In this document: one piece after another, positions 1-18,511 of the stretch
Numbering within the stretch: the stretch's first letter is position 1
Layout of the letters: every line of letters starts with the position of its first letter
Assembly (NCBI RefSeq): GCF_000340215.1
Contig: NW_006921536.1
Coordinates: 2,443,582-2,507,581 of the forward strand
DNA from: Pseudocercospora fijiensis CIRAD86
Lineage: Eukaryota > Ascomycota > Dothideomycetes > Mycosphaerellales > Mycosphaerellaceae
Length of the DNA stretch: 64,000 nucleotides
Reading direction: 5' to 3'
Made by a program: the position numbers and the translations under genes
The notes under the pieces: model-generated
Databases searched by the model: none
Seen by the model: only the letters and a program-made list of their open reading frames with translations
Told to the model about the DNA's origin: nothing

Positions 1-165
1 AGTGTTTTAATAAAGCACTATATAAGGAGTTAAAAGGATTAATTTTCTTTTATTTGTATATAAAGAAGCATTAACTACCTTGCCTAAAACCCTTTTATAT
101 AAGCTAAGGGGGTATGTAACGCGTTAGCTTAATTACATAACAGACACGTGACCTCTTAGCATGAA
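1..165. repeat. AT-rich window edge, possible decayed repeat
   Basis: This stretch is clearly more AT-rich than the sequence that follows and carries stops in all frames. It contains a short interrupted palindrome at its very start. Its composition resembles the RIP-like block at 53-57 kb, so it may be the edge of a decayed transposon lying mostly outside the window. No coding or terminal-repeat signal is visible. Confidence 0.35.
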
Positions 166-1794
166 GAATTTTTACACTGTATTTTAGACTATAGAATAGA
201 CGAAGATATAGGCAATCAACGAAGCCAATTCAACCGCCGGCAATATAGTATTACGTAAGTAATCCACTGCGCTGTGCGTGATATTTTCGACGCGTCCACC
301 AAATGTTGGCTTTCTCTTGACACAATTGATGTTGTTCACTACTACAATTGATATGTCTCGCGAGAAATCGTAAGGCCAATACAATCGTCGTGGCATCCCG
401 AATCTCCCACGGTACCTCCAAGCTGCGCAACTCTGGTAAAAATATGGCATCTTGACCCATCGAGACGCGTTTCGACTTTCGAGCCACCAAGCACAAGCCG
501 CACGGAGACACAGTCAGGACCTCACAATGCTGCAGTCCTGCTGACCAGTGCGAGAGGCTGCGGTCGACTCGTTGCTGCGATCATGTCTGACGGCCGGACC
601 AACGATCCCCCCACCCCTGGCAGCCCTCATCAACAGATCGGCACACCCTGGTTGCATGCTGTTTGTGGAGCCCCACGGGGAGCAATGGTCTTGATGCTCT
701 GGTTGTCAGTCCGCCGTTTGCCGTGATGGAGCAGCTTCGGCTAGGACTACTCGCGTGACAACTTTGACAAGCATTCGAGAACGTATATGCTTAAAGCGGC
801 GTATCAGCGACACGGGAACGGCAATTGCACTTCGCAGTGAGAATGACCTTCGGCATGGAAATTTTGGCATCTGTATTGACGTGTACGTCTGTTTCATCTT
901 GGCGCTCCATTGATCCGACTGCTGAAAGATGGATGTTGTTCAAAGATCAGGCCCAAAATTGAGCACGCTGTACCCAAACAGCCGGACCTGAGAGGCTCGT
1001 TGAACGCGTCGCTCGCAACATGATGGCCTTTGGATGACAAAAAAAAATCGATCCAGAATCCGCTACCTTCGAAGATGTGCCATAAGTCTGGACTGTTCCT
1101 CTGACGATGCAAGCCACTCGTTTTCATGCCATGACCAATGCTTGGTCGTTCTCTGGTTGACTCGCACCACGCAACTCTTCATGATGATAGCATTCGAGGG
1201 GTAGTGGAGTTGTGGCGGGGCTTGTATGACCACGCTGGGGTTTGCTCGCTCGTTCACAATCCGTTCTGGCTTCAGCAATCGTTGTTTTGCGCTGGCAATT
1301 CCAGTCATTCCCGGAGTTTTTGAAGGACTGGAAAGCAGGCCTAACCGAGTGAATAGCCGCATTTGCCGGGCACAGAACTGGTGTCGACCACCCTGCGACT
1401 TTCATGGAAATAACAAACTCTTGCACATGCTGTTCGCGATTGCCGAGATCTCACTACGGCCGACGCATATAACGCACAAAATGATACCCTTGCGACATCT
1501 GGCTCGAAAATCTGCGGTCGATGTGACTTACAACTCGCTCCTCTACGGTAAGCGATTTCGCCGTTGACCATGCAGAATCACACAAAGTCATTGAGAAACG
1601 CACCTGTACAGACATTATTATATTAGCTTGGCCTCGACGATTCTGTTCAATAGAACTTCACCATAGGCGAACTATGAAATTCGGCTAACATGGTGACAAT
1701 GTTTCCAAAAGTGGTCGGCAAAGACCAGTTTAAGTTATGCCCCGAAGCAATCGCAGCCGGTTCCATGCATAGTTGATGCGGGGCCTACGACTCG
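166..1794. other. Gene-free interval upstream of the P450
   Basis: Only short open frames occur on both strands. None has a recognisable domain, signal peptide or convincing intron chain. I see no tRNA or tandem repeat. It probably holds the promoter of the P450 gene at its right end and non-coding or decayed sequence elsewhere. Confidence 0.5.
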
Positions 1795-3580
1795 ATGGCG
1801 GGGAAATTACCATGGCGTTTATTAAAGTCGATTGAGCTGCCCACGACGTGTCGGGAATCTGTCTACCTGAACGACCTGGTCGCAGTCATGGCGAACGCAC
1901 CTCTGTCGACCGGGACAGCAAGCTTAGGCAGCTTTGCCGTGGGAACTGCACTCTACTGGCTGTACTTCAATCGCTACGAGACACATCTTCATGCCTTTAC
2001 CTACGTTGTCACCTTTCTGGCTTCATACACTGCACTAGCAGTCGTTCTGATCAATACCTACTCTAACACCATTTTGGCATCTGCAGCTTTCACAAATGTG
2101 GTCGCTGCTTCATGCCTCATCGGAATATATGGCAACCTACTCTTCTATCGACTATTTCTCAACCCATTGAACAAATTCCCAGGGCCGTACGGCGCAAGAA
2201 TATCGCAGTTTTGGTGGTCATTCCAGCTGGGCAAAGCAGATGGCTACTACCACCTTTCTGATTGGCACAAAAAATATGGCAAATACGTACGAGTGGGCTC
2301 TCATAATCTTTCCATCACCGACCCAGAAATTATGGAGCTTGCCTATGGGTCAAAGTCAAGAGTAGGCAAGGCTATTTGGTACGATAACGACAAGCCCCTG
2401 ACATCAATGCACACCACTCGAGATCGGGGCCTTCATGACCGGAGAAGACGGGTCTGGGCTCCAGCTTTCTCCGAAAAGGCTCTGCGAGACTATGAGACGG
2501 AGATCCAAAGATTGAACGACAAGTTTATCAACCAAATGGTCAACCACGAGGGCAGTCCTGCCAACCTCACGAAATGGTTCAACCTGTTCTCTTTTGATGC
2601 TATGGGCCTACTTGCTTTTGGCCGTGACTATGGTATGCTTGACAAGGGAGAGAAGCCACATGAATTAGAGATGCTGGACGAAGGCATGCAACCGCTTGCA
2701 TATCGAATGCCATCGTGGTTTTTCCGCCTGCTTACGCATATTCCGGCCGCAGCTGCCGGCTATCAAAAGTTCGTGAAATTCTGCATTGATGAGCTTACGT
2801 GGCGTGTAAAGAATGCTGGCGAGACCAAACGTGAGTCTGATATCATGGGCTGGTTATTGAAGGCGTACAAGGACGTTCCCCATCCAGAGCGAGACCCTAT
2901 GCTGCAAGCTGATGCCCGTCTCATCATTGTCGCCGGGTCGGATACCACTGCTGCAACGTTCACCTATCTGTTCTATCATCTTGCTCAACACCCTGAAATT
3001 GTTCAGAAGCTACGAGAAGAGCTCGAGCCGTTGATGCAAGGTAACTGGCAAGAAAAGGACATTCGAGGAGCACAATGTCTGAATGGTTGTATCAACGAAT
3101 CGCTGCGCCTGCACCCTCCAGTCCCATCTGGCGTTGAGCGTGTGACTCCACCCGAGGGCCTACAAGTCGGTGAAACATACATCCCTGGCAACGTGACATT
3201 CTTCACACCTATGTATTGCATGGGACGAGGTAAGCATCAACACAGCCATTCTGTCTCGCATTGGAAGCCAGCTGACACAAATCTCCACAGATCCTGACAT
3301 CTACGCCGAGCCAGAAAAGTTCTTACCCGAACGATGGTACAGCCAAGAGGACAAGGTCAAACACAAGGACGCTTTCGCTCCATTCTCCATGGGTCCATTT
3401 GGATGCATCGGCAAGAACTTAGCACTTATGGAATTGCGAACACTCACAGCTCGCATAATTACCACTTTCGACGCCAAGCTAGCGCCTGGTGAAGACGGAT
3501 CAAGAATTCTAGGCAAGACCAAAGACCACTTCACAGTCGACCTCGGGGATATGGAAGTCGTGTTCTCGCAGCGAACGTAA
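1795..3580 (+). CDS. Cytochrome P450 monooxygenase with multi-segment membrane anchor
   Basis: Two exons, 1795-3229 and 3291-3580, give 574 residues. The 61-nt intron (GTAAGC to CAG) is needed to reach the haem-binding region. P450 landmarks appear in order: I-helix AGSDTTAA near residue 380, K-helix ESLR, PERW, and the haem loop FSMGPFGCIGKN with the axial cysteine at about 517. Three or more hydrophobic stretches precede the proline-rich hinge (PGPYG near 145). This long anchor is typical of fungal P450s annotated as tryprostatin B 6-hydroxylase-like; that name is similarity-level only and the substrate is unknown. The protein should sit in the ER membrane with its active domain in the cytosol. 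No biosynthetic-cluster genes adjoin it. A start at the later methionine (1888) would remove 31 residues and cannot be excluded. Confidence 0.9.
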
Positions 3581-5035
3581 GCAAAGGCACTTTTCATTGG
3601 GAGAATTGGATGAATGGTCGTTGGATATGTATACCGAATCAGGAATTACCTTAGCAAGGCATTGATCAAGCTTCTGTATGAATACGATGAGCCAACAAAC
3701 ACCTTCATGATTACCATCATACAGATCAGACACTTTGCAACCGGCCCTCGCGAGACGCAAGCATTGATTCGTCCCCATCAACCTTCACACCTGAGCAGCA
3801 AACATCGTATACGTCGGACAGATGAAACTTCATTAATTCCTCACCGTCCAAATTCCTCCTGACATCAGCACCGCTCTGCCTCTACCACCCATCCTTTTCC
3901 AAACTTACCTTAATCCTTCTACATGATCCCCCTTTCCCTAAAGTCTCCTCCTCGGACCCAAAGCACCACCAAACCTCCTTTGTCTTTGTCACCTCACCTG
4001 CTCATCAAATGAAACAATCTTTCCTCCCAACCCTCATCCGCGTTACCAGGGAAGTGTGACCTGAAAATCTTTGGAGCATCGGCTAGCTCGAAATTCGAAG
4101 AAATTAAAAGGGTTTTTTGGTCCGACAGGAGGAGAGTGGTAATTTAGGATTATTGGCTAGATAAAAAATTTAAGCCTGATAGGTAGGCTGAGATGGACGA
4201 AGAAGAAGAGGGTGGGTGCATGCATGCATGTATGTCTGGGTGAAAGGGAGGTGGTATGTACATGTAAGTATGGAAAAGATTTTCTGGAAAAAAAAATGAT
4301 TTTCTCGATGTCTCTCTTGCCTTGGAGCTTGTGGGCCGAACAAAAAAAATGTATTTGTACTTTACATCCTGCAGCTTACTTCGCGAGGTTCTTGCATCGG
4401 GGACTACCTAGTGAGCAACATGAAGCAGACTGCCTTTACTCGATAATAGCCACGTACCGGATATAGGAAATGCTGTTTGTCTCGGGGGGGAAAAAAAGAA
4501 AGGCAGTCATTTCCCATCGACACTTTCTCGATGCAGGCAAGTCTTTTGGTTCATCGTCAATTTTTGTGTGTGTTGAAGCTCAGGACCACCTGACAAATAA
4601 AGCTGACTGAAAGTGAAAGTGCGGAATTGAGGGCGTGGAAGTGAAGGGCTGAAACTTCCAACATTCCTGTGGGATACATCACTACCCATGCAAGATTTAG
4701 CTAATACTTCTCCTCGCAGTACACGGTCGCGCAAAGGCAGACTTCTGCAGAGTACCGTACAATAGCTCCGCCCATTTGTTCCTTACTCACTTGGATATCA
4801 CACGCAGAAAGAGCACCCAGAAATATTACACGCGCTTCCCATACATCCGGAACCTTAAGCCGATCCTTTAACCCGACAAAGATAATGATGTTGAGGGAGT
4901 GATGTTGTATGCCGATACTGGTCGAGCCGGCTCTTCAATGGTGTATTAGGCCAGTAGAGATGTAAGACGACTCATCTTTCATTTGTCGAGGAAATCGTCC
5001 CAGAAATCTTTCCAGGCATGTTTGACTGTTGCCGA
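3581..5035. other. Convergent 3' intergenic region
   Basis: The interval lies between the tails of two convergent genes. It contains pyrimidine-rich and poly-A/poly-G runs (for example near 4290, 4345 and 4490) and scattered short open frames without domain character. No gene is supported. It probably contains both 3' UTRs. Confidence 0.5.
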
Positions 5036-11451
<6,416 letters not shown>

Positions 11452-12844
11452 ATGATGGAGAAGGGCGTATCACCGATCCCAGCTTTCTACGCGTGCTATC
11501 TGCTTCGATCAATTGCGCGCCATTCTTCAACGTACATCGGCAGCACGCCGAACCCGCCAAGACGTCTCCGACAACACAATGGCGAATCAAAGGGCGGCGC
11601 AGTGCGAACATCTAGAGATTCCCTTCGACCATGGGAGATGACATGTCTGGTCACTGGCTTTCCAAGCAAGATCGCCGCCCTGCAATTCGAGTAAGTGATG
11701 CACCAGAGAAGTCGTGTATCGACGCCCTGTTTACTCCATGCATTTCCTCCTTCCCCCCCACACCATTCGTCGTATCTTTTACTTCCTCATCTTGCTGCAG
11801 CAACTGATCAGAGCGCGAGCTAGATGGGCATGGCAAAATCCCAACATGACAAGACACATAGAAGCCTCCTCACGAATCTCCCAATCTCGAATCACAACAA
11901 GAATCTCACCCAAAACAGGCAAGACCAGAAAACGCGCCAAGCGACCTCGCCAATCCCTTTCCGGACATCTGGCCAACCTCCATCTTCTCCTGCGATCAAA
12001 CAGCTTTTCAAGATGGCCTTTACGACTGACATTCTACGCCGAAGACATGCATCGCGTGTGGCAGAAAGTCTCGACGCAAACAACCGAGAAACTCCGACCA
12101 GGAATTCTAACCGGCATAGACGACCTCCCTCGAGATGATGCAAAAGTCTCCAAACCCCTAGATCCAACCATCCCACCGGAAAACATCGCTATCCAACTCC
12201 TGGACGTAGGGTACGAAACTTTGAAACCCCAACTCTCCAAAACCCAATCTCTATTCAGCAGCGACACTGTGCATAAATGTTCCATCTGCCATGGACCAAC
12301 CGCAGCAGATGGAGCAGCGACTCTGATCTGTCCTCGAGAGACGTGCAGCAGTATCTCGCATCTTCACTGCCTATCGACGAAATTCCTGAACGAAGAATCT
12401 GAATCCGGCACGGGAAACTCGCAAGCTATGATTCCAACAAGTGGCCACTGCCCAACCTGCAATTCTCAAAACCTCTGGGTCGATCTGGTCAAGGAGCTGA
12501 GTTTGAGGATGCGAGGGGGAAAGGAGATGAAAGCGCTGTTCAGGCTGAAACGAGCGAAGAAAAAGACGAAGAATGCAGCAGTGGAGGAAAGTTCTGCGGA
12601 TGATGAAGAAGAAGAAGACGATGATGATGATGATCCGTTGGACATGGTGCTTGATTGTGAAGAGGAGCATTGGCATGAATTGGGATCGAGCAGTGATGAT
12701 GAAGATCATCGAGCTGCTGATAAGGGCTTGCGAAGCGATCCTTCTCCGGTTCATAGGAGAAAGCGGCCGAAAGAGCCGAGCACGCCGCATTCGGAACCTG
12801 TTATACAGGAGAGTGATTGGGAAGGGGTAGAGCTGTTGACTTGA
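11452..12844 (+). CDS. SLX1: Structure-specific endonuclease subunit SLX1 (GIY-YIG)
   Basis: Exons 11452-11690 and 11824-12844 give 419 residues. The 133-nt intron (GTAAGT to TAG) rejoins the conserved FEWAWQNP core. The GIY-YIG domain spans about 12-95: the YACYLL strand, the YIGST motif, a following arginine pair, and the metal-binding Glu in ALQFEW. A C4HC3-type RING-like zinc domain follows (about 200-270), starting CSICHGP and ending [10 protein letters not shown]. The tail is acidic and basic low complexity with long Asp/Glu runs. SLX1 is the catalytic partner of SLX4 and cuts branched DNA such as flaps and Holliday junctions in the nucleus. Its stop lies only 65 nt from the QTRT2 stop on the other strand. 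Two tandem ATGs open the frame (11452 and 11455); I use the first. Confidence 0.93.
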
Positions 12845-12909
12845 GGCTTCCAAATGTATCTGCATAGCATCGAGAGAGATCGCTCCCAGTGGCAGAGTCC
12901 CCCATACGC

Positions 12910-14444
12910 TCACTCCTTGATCATCTCAGGCATCACATCCTCGTCAGCCTCTTTCAATTTCTCCCTTCCATCATCCAACACACGAAAAGAATTGGGATTC
13001 TTCTTCGCCTCGCCCGGTCCCTCAGACTTATACTGATACCCTCTCACCCTACATCAGAAATCATCAGCCATCATGAGTTTTTTAGCATGACCCATGTAAC
13101 TATACCTAGGTCCCTGACCCGTCTTCGCCGGTAATTTGCTCTCGTACTTTCGCTCGAAAGCCTGGACGTCGTGATCGAACGTGTCATTCACGATGCTGTC
13201 TCGGATAGAAGCGAAGAAGAGGTCCATGATGTGGTGATTGTGAATTTGGAGGAGGATCCAGCCTAGCATTTCTTTTGCCGAGAGGAGATGTTGGATGTAG
13301 GCTCTGTGATGATTTGTGCAGGCGTAGCAGGAGCAAGCACGCGTCAATGGGGAAAGGTTGGTAGCGTGAGTTGCCGGCCACATGTCGATGCCTAGCGGAA
13401 GAGGATCTGCTGTCTCATCGCCATTGACAATGGACGTAGTTCGGCTGCCGAATTCGAAATCTAGCGCTATTCCAGCGTCTGTGGCTGCGCCAACGAAGGG
13501 TATTACGAGGACATCCAGACCGCGACGGACCTGGTAGAGGATGTGATGTGGTGTCTTGGGCTCCGTGAAACCTAGCCTAGGCAAGAAATCCAACTCTTTC
13601 GGAAGATCTTCTAAGGAATCCAGACTGTAGATTGATAGCCCCGAAATGTGTTGTTCCGCAAATCTTGCAGCAACCTCGTCCACGAAATACCGCTGTTTCG
13701 CGCACGTTACAGGTAGCAATGAAGCGAACAGCTTTGTTTGCGGCGGTTTGGGCATGGCATTTCGTATTGAAATGTGATTGTCCAGCCATTGTATATTCCG
13801 ATCCGTAGCCTTCTCGATCCTCTTATTCCCCAAAGCTTTCCCATACGGTATGTCTCCTGAAGCGACCAGAATATCGGGCCTCAGCCTCTCTGTCTCTTCG
13901 GCATAGCTATCGGCATCAAGATACCTGAAGCCTACAGACGTGCACACAGCTACTGCAGAATTCGTATTGGAAGTCGCATCGGGTGCGACTACCGGTGCCG
14001 CTCGTCTCGCTCCAAGAATCAGTATGGGATCTTGAGGTAGCGCAATAAAGCGCCGTAATGGTGAGGATTCGCCATGGAGTGCTTGAAATTTGTATATCGG
14101 TGGAGTGGCTTGGGGTATCTTCTCAATGACTACATTTCAACGCACTGTAAGTGAGCGTGTCAGCAGATGGAGGGGTGGCTGCTTCGGACAGACTCACAAT
14201 CTTCGAGTGCTACGTAGACGGCACTGATGTCGGTATCTCGGGTGAAGGTGTCCTGGGAGATATGCGGTACAACGCCACGTGCAGTGTTGGCGAGGTAATG
14301 CGGTGTTGCGACGATCCTCTTGTTCGGCAATGCGAGTCTTGCCAAGCGAGGAGCATTTTGACCGGCGCTTTTGATGATATTGAACATTTCTGGAGGCAGC
14401 TGATGCAGCTTGGCATGGCCATTGCCGTTCGAGTGGCCATTCAT
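12910..14444 (-). CDS. QTRT2: Queuine tRNA-ribosyltransferase accessory subunit 2 (QTRT2)
   Basis: Three exons, 14444-14198, 14129-13106 and 13048-12910 (introns 68 and 57 nt), encode 469 residues. The first splice restores VALEDFIEK and the last gives VRGYQYKSEGPGEAKKNP, both expected for the family. The zinc site CSCYAC (about 348-353) with a downstream histidine-rich helix (HNHH, about 380) is present, as is a TIM-barrel segment around YGKALG and VGAATDAGIALDFEFG. QTRT2 pairs with the catalytic QTRT1 to swap guanine 34 for queuine in tRNAs with GUN anticodons. Its presence suggests the fungus salvages queuine. The last exon is short (45 codons) and easily missed. It is tail-to-tail with SLX1 and head-to-head with thymidylate kinase. 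Confidence 0.92.
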
Positions 14445-14672
14445 GTCGTTGTTGTTTGCATGTCAAAGTCGGAGGTTGTCTTCATTGACCTGGTCTTGGC
14501 AACGCAATTCAAGCAAAGTCAGAGTGACGCGCCAAGTGCTACGCGTCTTCCAGCAGGCATAGAGTGCTTTCTCTCACAACGATCTCGATCTAGATGTTAA
14601 GACCCGAAACCATAAGAAATATAGCGGCATACAGACACGCAGACACACTCTCGTCGCGGAAAAGACGTCAAC

Positions 14673-15356
14673 ATGACAGGCACAGACACAGGCACATCCT
14701 CAGAGATCCCGCGTGGCCACCTCATCGTCTTCGAAGGCCTCGATCGCTCAGGCAAATCCACCCAATGCGCCCGCTTAGCACAACATCTCCAATCTCGGGC
14801 TCATAAAGTCCACGCTCATCGCTTTCCCGACCGTACTACTTCCATAGGCCAAATGATCAACTCCTACCTCTCCGGCTCCTCCTCCCAAGAAGACCATGCC
14901 ATCCATCTGCTCTTTTCGGCAAATCGATGGGAGGCGGCAGAACGCATAAAGGAACTAATCAACTCTGGCACAACGGTTGTTATCGATCGGTACTATTATT
15001 CAGGCTGTGTTTATTCAGCCGCCAAGCAGAACCCAACTATGGACCTGGCTTGGTGTAGACATATGGAAGTAGGACTGCCGAGACCCGATTTGTGCTTGTT
15101 CTTGGACATTAGCACCGAGCTTGCCGCAAAGAGAGGTGGATTTGGGACAGAGCGTTATGAAAAGCAGGAAATGCAGGATCGCGTAAGGGAATTATTCCGA
15201 GAGATGCAAACGCACGAAGACGAGAAGGAGGATATTGTGAGAATCGATGCAGGTGCATCTATGGAAGAGGTGGAGAAAATGATACAGAAGACAGTGCAAG
15301 AGAAATTGGGAAGCAAGAGTCAGCTTGGACCATTGAGGTACATTCGACCTTGGTGA
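14673..15356 (+). CDS. CDC8: Thymidylate kinase (dTMP kinase)
   Basis: A single exon encodes 227 residues. The P-loop FEGLDRSGKST lies at about 20-30 and the DR(Y) motif (IDRYYYSG) at about 108. A lid-like region near 150 contains KRGGFGTERYE. The enzyme phosphorylates dTMP to dTDP in dTTP synthesis, using ATP. Its length matches eukaryotic TMPKs (about 210-230). The start at 14673 leaves a short polar N-terminal extension before the core. The 228-nt gap to the divergent QTRT2 gene probably holds both promoters. Confidence 0.95.
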   Translation: MTGTDTGTSSEIPRGHLIVFEGLDRSGKSTQCARLAQHLQSRAHKVHAHRFPDRTTSIGQMINSYLSGSSSQEDHAIHLLFSANRWEAAERIKELINSGTTVVIDRYYYSGCVYSAAKQNPTMDLAWCRHMEVGLPRPDLCLFLDISTELAAKRGGFGTERYEKQEMQDRVRELFREMQTHEDEKEDIVRIDAGASMEEVEKMIQKTVQEKLGSKSQLGPLRYIRPW

Positions 15357-15523
15357 ATATTGAAGACCATGAGGTCTCTGCAATATTTTTTGGTCATCGG
15401 ATATTACAGCACATTTTGCACTCTGCGCTTCGGCCGGTGTCTCGCGTGCCTCCGCTTGGACCTCGCAGCATAATGCCAATGAAGACTGGTCTGAACTCCG
15501 GTACGTGGCTCCGCAACATCCGC

Positions 15524-16512
15524 CTAGAGGTCTGCGACGCCCTCAAGATCGTCGGCATTCAGAAGTGCAACACCGGCCGCGTACAGCAGCTCATGAACCG
15601 CGTTGCGGTTATACACCGGCCAATTCGGCTGATCCCAATACCTAGCACCGATGCCCTTTTCTCTCGCGGTCTCGATCTGGCTGCTCAGGGTGGCTGCTTG
15701 TGTCGAGTTGAGAGTTCCGTTCTTTACAGCCCCGAACTGCGCCGAGAAAGCCGTGCTCGCGATTGGACTCACGTCAGCGGTGATGTTGCTAAATGTCGAA
15801 CCCAAAAGAGCAAGCGGCGCATCGTAGAAGTAGTCTCTCGGTGAGACGCCTTGCACTTGGTTGAGGGGAGTATTTCCAGTGCCTTCAGGCAAGGTCAGCA
15901 ACGACTTGCAAAAGTGCCTGTGGCAGTACTTGGCTCACCAATTACAGTGACAGGCCCACTCGTAACTCCCGTCCCATTATACGTCGTCAAGTATCCCGCC
16001 TCCCTCAATGGTTCCAATGCCTTCACCACATGCGGCCAAGCCTCCGTCCCATTCGTCTTCACATCGACGAAAAGATAGAGCGTCTGTCCCGAACTGGTGT
16101 CGTACACACCATTCTTTGTCATCGTAGTTCCAACAAAGCTGGAATTCGGGTTCTGTGCTTTCAGGACACTCAGAATTGGTTCAATATACAAGCGATCAAA
16201 CGTCCGCTCTTTCTTCAAAGCCGAGACTTCATGGCCGACATATAACGTCTCATCGTACAACCAGACATCTGCTTCGACCGAGATGGCACCGATCGAGAGA
16301 GCGGAGTAGAAGGGAATCGGTCGCCAGTAGTCGTTATGGGAGTGTATCGGGTTCGGGAGAATGCCTTGGGTCAGGTCGGTAGGATAAGTGTATAAAGGTC
16401 CGCTTTGAGCATTTTTCGAGATGGATTGCAGGGGTTGTGAGAGCAGGATATCGGATTGCGCGTAGGTGAGAGCAGCTGTGGTCAGGAGGAAAGAGAGGAT
16501 AGAGAAATGCAT
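15524..16512 (-). CDS. Secreted PI-PLC-like phosphodiesterase domain protein (AIM6-like)
   Basis: Two exons, 16512-15939 and 15882-15524, joined across a 56-nt intron (GTGAGC to AAG), give 310 residues. The splice restores VTVIGTGNTP, the motif expected in this family. A signal peptide is evident (MHFSILSFLLTTAALTYAQ). The HSHNDYW motif near residue 57, the VEADVWL strand and the VDVK motif are the core of the PI-PLC/GDPD-like TIM barrel of yeast AIM6 (altered inheritance of mitochondria 6). Several N-glycosylation sequons support secretion. The natural substrate of the family is not established. Without the intron the frame ends at a premature stop, so this is a gene-model correction and not a broken gene. 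Confidence 0.9.
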
Positions 16513-16876
16513 GCTGGGCAGGGAAATTGTAGGAGATGGATGGAAGGTGACCTCACTGGATTTGCCTACATGATCGATGTTGTATGGTTGGAAAGACGGA
16601 CGAAGAGCCGCAAGAAGTCAAGTGCATCGCTCCGTTCCTTCGGGAATCGACAATGACACCACGTCGTGCTTTGGGAAGTCGCCAGTATTGCGCACTCCAA
16701 TTGAAGTAGCTGAATTAAGAAGGGTACGGGTGGGTCAAAAGCTACGCCTTGGCAAGCCACTCACATGCAAAGAATTGAAGCTGACCTTTCATACCAGTCA
16801 TGCCTGCGGATTTTCTTTTCTTTGCGCTTGCGCCAGTGTCCAAATCCTTCAAAATTTCGACATCCCTCTCGTATCA

Positions 16877-17839
16877 ATGCAAAGTGCAACATCATTGCAA
16901 GCGAGCAAAATGGATCATCCGAATCGAGCCAGTCTCCTCGGCCTTCCGGCTGAGCTGCGTCTGCAGATCTACCATCACGTCTGGCCTCCGTTGACCAACC
17001 TTCCACGGGAAGCGTTAGTAGGGCATCACGAAATTTACGTCAGCCAGTTCAACTTCAAGACTCGCGCCGCGCTGCTACAAGTCAACCAGCTCATTCGCAA
17101 TGAAGCTCAAGATCCATTTTATACCAACAACAGCTTTTTCGCCGTGATCAACGCAAATCGCTGCGATAAATTCCTGCGCTTTCTGCGTGCGATCGGACCC
17201 GAAAACGTTGCCGCGATCACCGATATTTTTCTCCAATTCAGAATCCCGCACAGCGCGGTGCAGATCTACGAACAAAAGAACCGTCAGTTCGAGGCCACAA
17301 TCCGTCGGTTCTGGACGTCAACAGCCGAGTCAGGAATGTGTCCAAAGACGAATCTCTTGAAGCGACATGCGCGGGATTTGTGCTGCGAACTCCCCAGGCT
17401 GGAAGAGAGGTTCACGAGGGAAAATGAGCGCGCCCTCGTCGATTTCGCGAAAGCTTTGCCTGTCGAGCTCGGCCGGTATAGCATTCGAGGCAATTTACAG
17501 GAGCATAGCCATATCAAGGCTTCATGGTTTCTTCGCCGATTCGGATTTGCACACTTCAAGCTCGGTGTCTCGGAGCGTGTCGTTCGTTTGTTCGAGCAGG
17601 AGCTTGCAAAGCAGGGTTTCGACTTCTTTAGGAACTGTGAGATTCTGAGAGATGGCGAACGGGCTGCGGCTCCGGCGAATTTGAAGCTGTGGAAGGAGAA
17701 GCGTCCGTGGAGCTGGGGAGACAATAGTACGTTCATGCGTGAGTGGGAATGCAGGACAAGAAGGCTACTTGTAGAGAAGAGCGTGTACATGTACGTGGGT
17801 GAATTCGAATGTGAATTCGACGAAGACGCTGGAGCATAG
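16877..17839 (+). CDS. F-box-like domain protein of unknown target
   Basis: A single exon of 320 residues starting at 16877; a second methionine at 16910 is an equally possible start. The segment SLLGLPAELRLQIYHHVW is the short F-box-like motif common in Pezizomycotina proteins, followed by the typical alternation of QVNQLIRNEA and a FYTNNSFF-type strand. The rest has no recognisable catalytic motif. Such proteins are often annotated as F-box or 2EXR-type proteins; a role in SCF ubiquitin ligases is family inference only. The open frame extends upstream to 16577, but that part is low-quality sequence and overlaps the promoter of the divergent AIM6-like gene. Confidence 0.7.
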   Translation: MQSATSLQASKMDHPNRASLLGLPAELRLQIYHHVWPPLTNLPREALVGHHEIYVSQFNFKTRAALLQVNQLIRNEAQDPFYTNNSFFAVINANRCDKFLRFLRAIGPENVAAITDIFLQFRIPHSAVQIYEQKNRQFEATIRRFWTSTAESGMCPKTNLLKRHARDLCCELPRLEERFTRENERALVDFAKALPVELGRYSIRGNLQEHSHIKASWFLRRFGFAHFKLGVSERVVRLFEQELAKQGFDFFRNCEILRDGERAAAPANLKLWKEKRPWSWGDNSTFMREWECRTRRLLVEKSVYMYVGEFECEFDEDAGA

Positions 17840-18072
17840 GTTTGTCCCCGAGAGGACGAAATGGAGCCGAGCATAAGCAGGGAGTTTAGGCAGTTCTTGA
17901 AGTGTATGTCTGCATGGAGGGAGATGCGCTAGCTTCTTCTATATCCTCCAAAAGTCGCACGAGAGTGGCAGGATCAAACAGGACCTTCAGAATGCACACT
18001 ATGACTCTCTGTAGCATCCACTTCCGACACGGCAGTCCTTACCGCATCACTACTCAATCCACTCACAGGCGG

Positions 18073-18290
18073 CTAGCTTCTTGGCGGACTTCTTGGCGGA
18101 GAGTAAGCCGGAGCGTGGTGCGTAGACACAGCCTGATCGGCCAGAGCCTGCATGTAGCAAGGCACGGTACCTGGTGGGACAGGTTCCCAGGTGACTGCTC
18201 CAGGACCATAGTAGCAATTCTGTGCGATGCTGAGGGTGGCAAATGCGATTACCAAGGTAGTCGGTCTTCGACAACCACATCTTGTTAGAC
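18073..18290 (-). other. Possible fragment of a small secreted Cys/Pro-rich protein
   Basis: On the minus strand a frame beginning TLVIAFATLSIAQNCYYG looks like the hydrophobic core and cleavage region of a signal peptide. About 45 Pro-rich residues with two more cysteines follow, then a stop. No ATG precedes it in frame, and I could not find a convincing upstream exon. It may be a broken effector-like gene, or an exon whose start I cannot place. Low confidence. Confidence 0.22.
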
Positions 18291-18511
18291 ACCGAAATGA
18301 TTCATGAAACGCAATACTTTTGGCGAAGAAAAAAAAAGGCCGAGAGCAGTTTGAGCGCGTTGCGCATGCCTATGCCTAATCGCAGTACCATTCCACCGTT
18401 CCATTCTAGCCTTGAGCTCCCTCCATTGCTACGCATGCCCACGCCACCGGTCATTGCTCACTTCACTTCCACCTCCCCGCTCTCCTGCACCGCAGCATCC
18501 ACCTCATCGTG

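Noticed and set aside
1795..3580. Secondary-metabolite gene cluster around the P450
   Set aside because: No polyketide synthase, NRPS, terpene synthase, transporter or cluster regulator lies within reach; neighbours are housekeeping genes. The second P450 at 33.8 kb is likewise isolated.
15883..15938. AIM6-like gene as a frameshifted pseudogene
   Set aside because: A 56-nt intron with GTGAGC donor restores the conserved VIGTGNTP motif and phase, so no frameshift is needed.
16577..16876. N-terminal extension of the F-box-like protein to 16577
   Set aside because: The first 100 residues have no conserved character and lie in the promoter of the divergent gene; the F-box-like core begins just after 16910.
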